From NCBI GenBank assembly GCA_013350335.1, contig CM023535.1, positions 33,264,991 to 33,328,990 on the forward strand: a stretch of 64,000 bases of DNA, given 5' to 3'. A model generated the notes under the pieces. It did no database searches, was not told where the DNA came from, and saw only the letters and a program-made list of their open reading frames with translations. Both the position numbers and the translations under genes were made by a program. This document shows positions 56,704 through 64,000 of this stretch, one piece after another (position 1 is the first letter of the stretch; each line of letters starts with the position of its first letter). The DNA comes from Chimonanthus salicifolius (Eukaryota > Streptophyta > Magnoliopsida > Laurales > Calycanthaceae).

Positions 56704-58299
56704 GGCCATGCAAGGGCCAAACAATGATCTTTGATCATTCTCCCTTCCTTATATTGAACATGCATGAGGTCCTTATGCATAACAAGATTAGGGTTCGGAC
56801 ATGCAAGGGCCGGACCATATTCTTTGATCATTTTAACCATGCATGTTGTCATAAGCCATATATACATATTGTCCTTAATAATCCATCATACCCATTAGGG
56901 TTTTGTCCATTTTTCCATCTCATTCCTTTGATGGATTTTGAATCCATGGCCCATAACATTTTGGCCTACTATTTTCAATCCAAAATGGAATGTTCCCTTA
57001 ACCTCCTTTTAATTAACAAACTTTGTTAAACCATACATACCGATTCCGCGACTCCTTCGTTTTCTTTCTTTCCGTCTTGCTCCTCCGTTCTTCTCCTTCC
57101 TTAGTCTTTTCTTTCTCCTCCTTGATCTTTGGCCAAAGAGTGCTGCTTGAGAGGGAGAGGGTTTGAGATGAAAACCAAAAGAGAGGGTTCAGCCAAGGAG
57201 AAGGTTTGAGAGAGGGAGAGGAGCAGAGAATGGAAAAAGCCTAAGTGTTTTCTTGTCTTGGAGAGAGGTCGGCCCTAGGGTTTTTTGGTGAGAGGGAGAG
57301 GAGCTGAGATGGAAAACACTCTAAGTCTTTTCTTTTGTCTTAGAGGGGTAGGCCAAGGGAGAGCTTGAGAGAGGGAGAGAGTGAATGAGATGAAGAGTTA
57401 GCCCTTTCCATCTTGTCAAGGGTTTCTTAGACAAGACCTCACCTCCCAACCACCCTCATTCAATGTGGAGTCTTCCCCATGAGTCCCTTGACTAACCAAG
57501 AGGATGCATGCCCTACACATGGCGCACACACCCTCTCCAACATTTTTGGTCTAGGGTTTCCATTGAGATGGAAAACCTCCACCTCCCCTTTGACTAACCA
57601 TGAGGATGCATGCCCTACACATGGCACACACACCCTCTCCAACGTTTTTGGTCTAGGGTTTCCATTGAGATGGAAACCCTCCACCTCCCCTTTGACTCAC
57701 TCCATCTTTTTATCTTCCATGTGACTCACCACCCATTCAACTCACTTAAATAAAACTCATTCTCCTAACTCAAGCACTTGAATTTATTTTTTAATTAATT
57801 AATTCCTTAACTCCACTCATTTTACTTAATCCTCTTGGACTCACCTTTGAACTCACCCATGGTTGACCAAGTCAACCATGGTGGCCGGCCCCACATGTGT
57901 CTTAGTCCACACACCACCTCACTTGATGAGGTGGAGTTGGGTCCCACTTGGCTATGGCACTTTGATAGTACCTCATACACTTGCCACCTCACTTGATGAG
58001 GTGGACCCCATGCCTTTGATCTTAATTGGGTCCATGACCTGATTAAATCCATTCCTTACCCATTTACCCTAATCATCAATTCATCTTGACCCATTGGTCC
58101 AATTAGACATTTGACCCAATTGACCACATTAACCCAATTAAATAGAATTAATCCCGTCCATGATCCATTGGAGCATACTTTGGCCATTGCCCCAACTTTT
58201 ATCCATCTAACATCCATTCCATCTATAAATCTTAATTTTTAACAATTAAAATAGATAATAACCAATATATTTATTGCATTGAAAATCCAGGATATTATA
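56704..58299 (-). mobile_element. LTR L7, part 2
   Basis: Continues L7 after the TSD of M (56699-56703). It has the donor-like GAATCG|GTATGTATGG (complement, at 57040), two ~99-bp units with TTTCCAT/ATGGAAA dyads (57480-57680), and the CACCTCA/TGAGGTG and GGTTGAC/GTCAACC dyads. It ends GGATATTATA, a changed form of the normal TTACA, beside the PPT of D. Confidence 0.88.
57480..57690 (-). repeat. 99-bp direct repeat with TTTCCAT/ATGGAAA dyads
   Basis: Two copies of a unit starting GACTAACCA(A/T)GAGGATGCAT and ending in GGTTTCCATTGAGATGGAAA. It lies 5' of the donor-like site, as the TTTCATC array does in L8. Confidence 0.88.
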
Positions 58300-58359
58300 A
58301 TATTATCCTCTTTTGAAATTTTCATCCCGAAAATCGAGCGAAGTAGGGTTTCAAATAAC

Positions 58360-58795
58360 TTACACAAAAAGTTCAGGATGAGCTGCTCTCATTTTTTATT
58401 CAATTCCCAGGTGGCTTTCTCATTACCATATCGATCCCATACCACCTTGACGAACTGAATGGCGCGGTTCCGTAGTACTCTTTGTTCTTTCCCGATCACT
58501 CTGACCGGCTTCTCCACATAAGTTACGTCATTTTGCACATCAACATCTTGCACGTTCAACACGTGTGAAGGATCAGGGTTGTATTTCCTCAACATGGACA
58601 CATGGAACACATCATGCAAAGATGACAACTGTGGAGGAAGTGCCAATTGATAAACCACCTCTCCCACCCTCTTTAGGATTGGAAACGGCCCCACAAATCT
58701 AGGCGACAGTTTCCCTTTCTTCCCAAATCGCATGTGTCCCTTTCATGGCGAGACTTTTAAGAACACTAAGTCTCCCACCTCAAACTCAAGGAACC
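58360..58795 (-). pseudogene. pol: Integrase C-terminus and chromodomain, D
   Basis: The minus-strand frame 58389-58733 reads MRFGKKGKLSPRFVGPFPI, LHDVFHVSMLRKYNPDPSH, and chromodomain AIQFVKVVWDRYGNEKATWE, then shifts near 58389 before the usual C-terminal HPELF. Upstream it joins RT-connection sequence at about 58797, so the catalytic core was deleted. Confidence 0.9.
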
Positions 58796-58796
58796 T

Positions 58797-59276
58797 CCTC
58801 CTTCGGTTCCTCAAATCTCCAGTTGCATACATCCGACCATTCAAACTTGACTCCTTTCTAAGTGAGTCGGGTAAGTGGAGATGTAATCTTGGAGAAGTCC
58901 ATGACAAACTTCCTATAGTAACTTGCCAATCCCAAAAAGCTGCGGATTTCGGTCACATTCTTCGGTGCTTTCCATTCTCTAACTGCTGCCACTTTAGCCG
59001 GGTCCATGGCTATTCCTTCTGTTGATGTGACATGTCCTAAGAAATTGGCCTCAGATAGCCAGAACTCGCACTTGTTTGCTTTGTCATATAATTAATTTTT
59101 TTTTCAGGGTGTCCAAGGCTATCCTTAGATGTTCTGCATGTTCCTCCCGATGGTTGGAATAAATCGGGATATTGTTGATGAAAACGATTACAAACTTGTC
59201 CAAATAAGGACGAAAGATTTTGTTCATCAGATCCATGAATATAACCCCTCCATGGGTATAATCCATTCATGGTCAT
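58797..59276 (-). pseudogene. pol: RT palm and connection fragment, D
   Basis: The minus strand shows [35 protein letters not shown], and upstream MDLMNKIFRPYLDKF followed by VIVFINNIPIYS. The catalytic pair that is Asp-Asp in M (FIDD) is Asn-Asn here, so this RT is dead even without the stops and shifts. The fragment begins at TTCATGGAT, shared with the end of the spacer. Confidence 0.88.
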
Positions 59277-59575
59277 AACTAGTACCTTCGTAGGACTAAT
59301 ATGTCTATCATAGGACTAACAGGTCTAACATACGGCCAATGCATCGACTATGGAATTAAAATGTCTATCATAAGACCAATATGTCAACTTATGGGACCAA
59401 AATGTCCTTCATGCTACCAATACGTCTACCCTAATGCCAATATCCGGCATCAATCCAAACCACCATGGAAACCCTCATCCATGGGAAGATGATATCTATT
59501 CATAGAATCGTCACATTTACCATGGGACCACTGTAGCTATTGTGGGATCGATATACCCACCAATTGTCGTCATCG
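59236..59575 (-). other. Non-coding spacer in D, related to B spacer
   Basis: Both ends match the B spacer (GATGACGACAATTGGTGGGT; ATGAATGGATTATACCCAT ... TTATATTCATGGAT). The middle is different: short repeats of GACATATTGGTCTTATGATAG type. It separates protease from RT. Confidence 0.75.
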
Positions 59576-59781
59576 TCTACCAATAGGGATACTATAATAA
59601 GTGCAGTGGACATTTGTTGCATTAAAGTGCTAATAACATCTGTGAAGGCAGTAGATACAATATAGTGGGATGCTCCCAAATCAAATAATGCATACGCATA
59701 TGAACTACAACTACTTCCATACCTTGAATAACCGAATGATCCACTGTCTCTGGAGGAGAAACGAAAGTATTCAGTCTTCAT
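59576..59781 (-). pseudogene. pol: Protease N-terminal fragment, D
   Basis: The minus strand reads YALFDLGASHYIVSTAF, the active-site region with D-L-G as in M, then runs into the spacer after IIVS. The second half of the protease is missing. Confidence 0.85.
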
Positions 59782-59790
59782 GAAATCCAG

Positions 59791-60234
59791 TCAGAGTAAG
59801 TGCTCGTTCTGTCTGGTCATGTGCTCTAGATCCTTGTGAATGAGCTGGTCGAGCTGGACGACAGAAAGAACCCCTGAAGTGAGAAGATCTATTGTTCTGT
59901 GGACACTCTCTTTTGAAGTGGCCCTGCTGACCACACTGGAAACAGGAACTTCCATTGAAACCAGTAGAGGCTGAAGGTCTCCCAAAGTAGGGTTTGAATC
60001 TCTTGTGAGGCGAAAAGTATTTCCCCCACCCCGACCTTTTCGATCCTATGTTCCATTGGAGGTTGTGTCTCCATTTCCGCTCAAGAGTTGTTGTAGAACG
60101 GAAGTGACTAATGCTTGTACTAGGTTCTGTAGTTCAGGAGGTACTACAGGAATGTTTGCACTGTCCTGACCCTCTCCGTTATGTTCTTCTTCCTGTTGCT
60201 AGTCCTGTTGTGTATGTCTTGTTCTCGGAGACAT
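59791..60234 (-). pseudogene. gag: gag fragments of D: N-terminus and zinc knuckle
   Basis: The minus-strand ATG is at 60234 (MSPRTRHTQQD, then TAG). VPPELQNLVQALVTSVLQQ follows. At about 60060 the capsid core is lost and the frame resumes as KRFKPYFGRPSASTG with an intact CCHC knuckle (CFQCGQQGHFKREC, 59900-59945). A nearby frame gives an unrelated 64-residue reading, which I ignore. Confidence 0.85.
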
Positions 60235-60239
60235 TTTCC

Positions 60240-60853
60240 TAAGTCAATGAAACATCGTTGACTTAGCTCCTTCGTAAAGTTTCGTGTTTACGTATTTTGG
60301 GGAAATTGCCAAATAAGCATCTTTGTATTTCTTTGTTTTTGGGGAAACTTTCTAAGTATCAAGTTGTTTCTCAATTTGGGGAAATCGGGGAAATATCTCC
60401 TATTTTGCTATGTTTGATAAGTCCATCATTGTTTCTCAATTTGGGGAAATCGGGGAAATATCTCCTATTTTGCTATATATGATAAATCCATCACTGTTTC
60501 TCCATTTGGGAAAATCCTGTTGTTTCTCATTTTCGGGGAAATTTTCCTATGTATCAAGTGGTGTTTCTCAATTTTGGGGAAAAATCCAGATGTTTCTCTT
60601 TTTCAGGAAAATATGTCCTAATTTGCTATGTTTGGTAAATCCATTTTATAGTGACTGTCCTTCCCTTACTATCATTCCTTTTTCATCAAGTGTTGCGCTC
60701 AGATTGAATGTTTCAGTCTGAGTCTAACAAAGTAAATTAATCCGGCCCCCGTGCAGCTGACTCCGAAGAGTCGGTCAGTTGGGATTCTTATCTTTTCAGT
60801 GAGACATGATACCGACTTAATCTTACTTCGAAAGATTCATCCTTCTAGTTTTT
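60240..60853 (-). repeat. Leader of D with TTTGGGGAAAT repeats
   Basis: 614 bp between PBS and gag. TTTCTCAATTTGGGGAAAT recurs at least four times, and a ~63-bp stretch (60367-60430) is duplicated next to itself (60430-60494). Confidence 0.85.
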
Positions 60854-60864
60854 CTCTGATACCA
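60854..60864 (-). other. Primer-binding site of D
   Basis: The complement reads TGGTATCAGAG, two bases from LTR L14. Confidence 0.88.
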
Positions 60865-60866
60865 AC

Positions 60867-62109
60867 TGTAACACCCCGCCCTTTTTCACTCGTCGAAAAT
60901 CAGAGTATATATATTCTTTTTTTGAAATAAAGGAATGAAAGAGAGTGGGACGTCACGACACGAGCTAAGTCTGAGCTTCCAAAGCCCGGCCCTTAACTGG
61001 CCAACCATACGTGTGCGTGGACTAAGTCCACTAAAACGGTTCACACGTAATAAGTTTAAACTTGCGAAATTAACCATAATGCGGAATTATAATAGAGTTC
61101 TATCCTATCCAATTTTTAAATAACAAGGAAGTCTATCACTTAATAATAATTACCTTAAGTTAAAATGTCCAAAATTAAAATCCAAACCATAGCAAATAGT
61201 CTAAGTTATTACAGTCCCAAATACTAGCTACTCAAATTACATTGTCCATGAATAAACTTAAATAAAATGGAACTAGATTATCCAAGCTCCTAAGCTTGGC
61301 TCTGATCGCGTCCTCCACTCCGTCCATTTCCTGTGTCATCATCTAAGGTAGAAGTATGGCGTTAGACAACGCGCCCAGTAGGTACTCCGAGTAGGGTCAA
61401 ACACATGGGTTAGTAGAAAAATCACATAGATACATATAATATCAAACCCATGCAAGTCAATGCCATGGGTGTCATATGCCATGAATCCCACCCATCATCC
61501 ATATCACAATCACGTAGTAAATCCTCTCGATGGATAATCCACATCAAGGTATTGTCATGACTCCCCATGAATGCCTTATCGGTCCCACCGAACGGAGCGT
61601 GGACTCAGGTTACATTTCAAACACAGTATATCTCTCCCCACGAATGCCTTATCGGTCCCACCGAACGGAGCGTGGACTTCGGTTACATTTCAAACACAGT
61701 ATATCTCTCCCCACGAATACTTTATCGGTCGCCCCGAACGGAGCGTGGACCCCGGTTACAATTCAATCATACATCCATTGGAATCAGTGTGGATTCCTCC
61801 CCACGATTGCTTATCGGAAATCCCAATGGAGCGTGGACTCCCCTCATTTGATCCCTCCCATGCCATGCACGATATGCAAGTGCCAACATGCTACGTAATA
61901 ATAAACATCATAGCATTAAAATCCCATAGTTGAAACATATCATTTGATACCAAAATAAATCATCAAAATATGAAGTAAAATCATCACATATACATATTTC
62001 ATGGTTTTCAATAAGGTAGGAATCCTACCAACGACCAAATATCGTGTCCTTACGTTTTCGTCCAAAAACCGCTCACCGATCGCGCCCCCGGTTGTGGAAT
62101 CTTTTTACC
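60867..62109 (-). mobile_element. 5' LTR of D (L14), truncated
   Basis: TGTAACACCCCGCCC (complement of the 3' end) through the acceptor-like block (61343-61375), the ATGGAGCGTGG minisatellite and the reversed palindrome near 62016. At about 62109 (TTTTTACCTTAA) it jumps to another LTR. It matches L7 over 19351-20506. Confidence 0.88.
61558..61830 (-). repeat. Minisatellite in L14 (three to four 73-bp units)
   Basis: Units with ATGCCTTATCGGTCCCACCG and GGAGCGTGGACT, one unit more than in L7. The long overlapping frames at 61530-61933 are this repeat. Confidence 0.88.
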
Positions 62110-64000
62110 TTAAGATGCTATCCATAATCATGTCATCATTAAGTAGGGAAAATAATTCACCATCCAATTCTAATTAAAACTTAAAGATAATCAAACCATA
62201 GCAAATAGTTTTTAAGTTACTACAATCCAAAATATTAGTCCCCCCAATACATCATAAACATCAAAACCAAGTAAATTAAACTTTATTCATTCCAAGCTCC
62301 TACGCTTGGCTCCTTTCATGTCTCATGTCCGTTTCCTTGTCATTCCATATTCAGTCATCTATAGGGTCGAAGTAAGGCATCAGTGAACATGCCCAGTAGG
62401 TATTCCAAGTAGGGTTATGGTACACATAGGAGTAATATAAATCAAGATAGATACGTCATATCATATTTGTAAAACATCTCATAAGTAGTAAAAACAATGC
62501 ATGATGTCCATATCATAATCATGCGTAAATATGTGTCATGTCATAGGTGTCAATGCCAAATGATCTCTCACCCAATTTCCATTTCTGATCACGTCATATA
62601 TAAATAGTTTTCTTGATAAATCGCCATATCAAGGTGTTTCCTTGGCCAATTACGTCCGTAATGTTTTGTGACGGCACCACCAGGTCATTGTATACCTTCC
62701 CACAAATTAATCGGAATTACCGATGGAGTGTGGTCTCCTCCCTCTGCGCAGGGTTTCAAGACTGCCTACCAAGGAGCTCTTTGGCCCAAATTACGCAGTA
62801 CCCATTTCTAGCAACCCGGACAAGGCCAAAATCTCAACAGTTCACATAGCTTCATACAAGCTAGTCTCAAGCCCAAGTCATGTCCAGATTGCCCATAACT
62901 TGGCTTACTAGTCACATGTATTCCCTTCCATGCCATGCATGAGGTAATGTATGCAAAAATGCCATTTCATTTCAAATTACATAATATCATTGAAAATCAG
63001 TTCATAAACATATACCATTTATACCATTTTGTTTAACCAAAGTAAACATCATATTTGGAATAAAAATCAGTGTCATATATTATCCATAGTGTCTCAATAA
63101 GTTAGGAATCCTACCAATGTCTAGTACATTACCCTTGCAGTCTTGTGAGGACAATGCTTACAATCGCGTAAAATGAATTACGATCCTTTTGCGAATCTCT
63201 TTACCTTATCAAATTCAATCACATATATTAATTTGATTTCCCATTTAAATTTCATCATCCCTTACATCCTTCTAGATAGACAGAGGCATCTGGAAAACAA
63301 TTTACAAATGAAACATTCTAAATTCAGTCTACTGAATCATACCCAATTACTATCTCTGCCTTACCCGCAAACTTTCAACTGACTGAATCATAGATTCAGT
63401 CTGCTGACTTTGGGTCAAATCCTCTGTGTTCACGGTCAGTGCACTTTTAGTCGACTGAATCACAGATTCAATCGGCTGACTTTGGATCAGGTCATTTGTG
63501 TGTTCAGCCAGTCTACATTCAGTCAGATTCAGTCGGCTGAATTATCAACAAACCGTTTACTTGTTTGGTAAGAATACCTTCAATCGACTGAATCATAAGA
63601 TTCAGTCGGCTAAAACACACCAGATCACTTCCTTGTTTGGTACGTCTACATTCAGTCGACTGAATCCTAGATTCAGTAAGCTGAAATACCAATAGACCTC
63701 ATCTGTGCTTAGCCAGTGTACTTTCAGTCGGATGAATCACCCAGATATCCCTTATGTGCTCGGCCAGCCCACTTTCAGTCGACTGAATTATTAGATTCAG
63801 TCGGCTGAAACTCCCAGATTACTCTTATTGTCTTGGCTAGCACCCTTTTAGTCGACTGAATCTTAGGATTCAGTCAACTGACTTTTTGTCAGTTCTCTCT
63901 GTTTGCATGCATGGTTAGGCCTTTCTTCATGAAATCCATCCTTATATTTTTAAACATGGATTTCATCTTCCATACTTATTCGTTGTGAACTTACTTTACG
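62110..64000 (-). mobile_element. LTR L15 (minus), partial, CAGTCGACTG subfamily
   Basis: Begins inside the LTR (GATGCTATCC..., past the U5 end) and continues out of the window. It matches L2 and the complement of L4/L6: the tgacggcaccaccaggtca dyad near 62660, the ccatgccatgcatgagg block at 62930, the reversed palindrome (one changed base) near 63105 and a hairpin array. Confidence 0.85.
63320..63880 (-). repeat. CAGTCGACTG hairpin array in L15
   Basis: About eight units of 70-75 bp, same plan as 2187-2843. Confidence 0.88.

Larger units (their letters stand above)
58300..60866 (-). mobile_element. Internal region of element D, heavily deleted (2.57 kb)
   Basis: On the minus strand from right: PBS (60854-60864), leader, gag N-terminus, gag zinc knuckle, protease, spacer, RT and connection fragment, integrase C-terminus with chromodomain, PPT (58300-58345). 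The order is normal, but most of the capsid core, RT fingers, RNase H and the integrase core are gone. It lies between L7 and the 5' LTR at 60867. Confidence 0.9.

Noticed and set aside
61530..61933. Overlapping frames of 94-122 residues
   Set aside because: They are products of the 73-bp minisatellite in L14; the related L7 stretch breaks the frames.

Overview
This window is nuclear DNA of a flowering plant (inferred). I see no host gene, rRNA, tRNA or CRISPR array. Almost every base belongs to one family of Ty3/gypsy LTR retrotransposon of the chromovirus type, best matched to the Tekay/Del clade. The evidence is a 12-nt primer-binding site complementary to initiator tRNA-Met (TGGTATCAGAGC), a gag zinc knuckle, pol in the order PR-RT-RNase H-integrase, a C-terminal chromodomain, a TTCGGGACGAAAATTTT stretch before the polypurine tract, and 5-bp target-site duplications (TSDs). 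The LTRs are very long (3.5-4.05 kb), begin TGTAAY and end RTTACA.

Layout. (1) 1-14890: LTR L1, cut by the window edge, sits in a minus-strand LTR (L2) that also carries solo LTR L3. L2 meets head-to-head the plus-strand LTR L4, which carries solo LTR L5 (TSD GGATC). (2) 14891-19350: PBS, leader and gag start, a tandem duplication of LTR end + leader + gag (L6 and following), then an inverted junction. (3) 19351-62109: a decayed minus-strand element D. Its one LTR (L7) is split by a 35-kb insertion M (21415-56698, TSD GGTTT on both sides). M is a minus-strand element with 3' LTR L8, a broken gag-pol (24966-29553) and a leader at 53360-53765. A solo LTR (L9) went into M at its gag start. L9 in turn holds plus-strand element B (31081-38197, no gag/PR/RT but an almost open integrase-chromodomain frame) and solo LTRs L10, L11 and L12 (TSDs GATGG, GGCAC, ATGGA). 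A 1.87-kb tandem duplication flanks B. (4) 56704-60866: rest of L7 and the shrunken internal region of D. (5) 60867-64000: 5' LTR of D, fused to another LTR of the CAGTCGACTG subfamily.

LTR architecture, read in the sense direction. The 5' part carries short inverted repeats. It is followed by a pyrimidine-rich then purine-rich stretch that ends in a conserved GTAAGT/GTATGT. Next comes about 2 kb with arrays of perfect short hairpins, either the TTCGGCCA/TGGCCGAA family or the CAGTCGACTG family. Then come the palindrome GGTAGGATTCCTACC, a CATGCATGGCATGGG block, a slot for variable hairpin minisatellites, and a strongly conserved CTAAC + pyrimidine tract + AG block. The U5-like end has an A-run and GGGCGTTACA. 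The paired GTAAGT and CTAAC...AG blocks in ten LTRs suggest a roughly 1.8-2.5-kb intron inside the LTR that holds the hairpin arrays. If real, splicing would separate a structured genomic RNA from a translatable gag-pol mRNA. This, and the integrated element M whose two ends are both U5-type LTR ends, are the two most interesting observations. All coding copies seen are broken.
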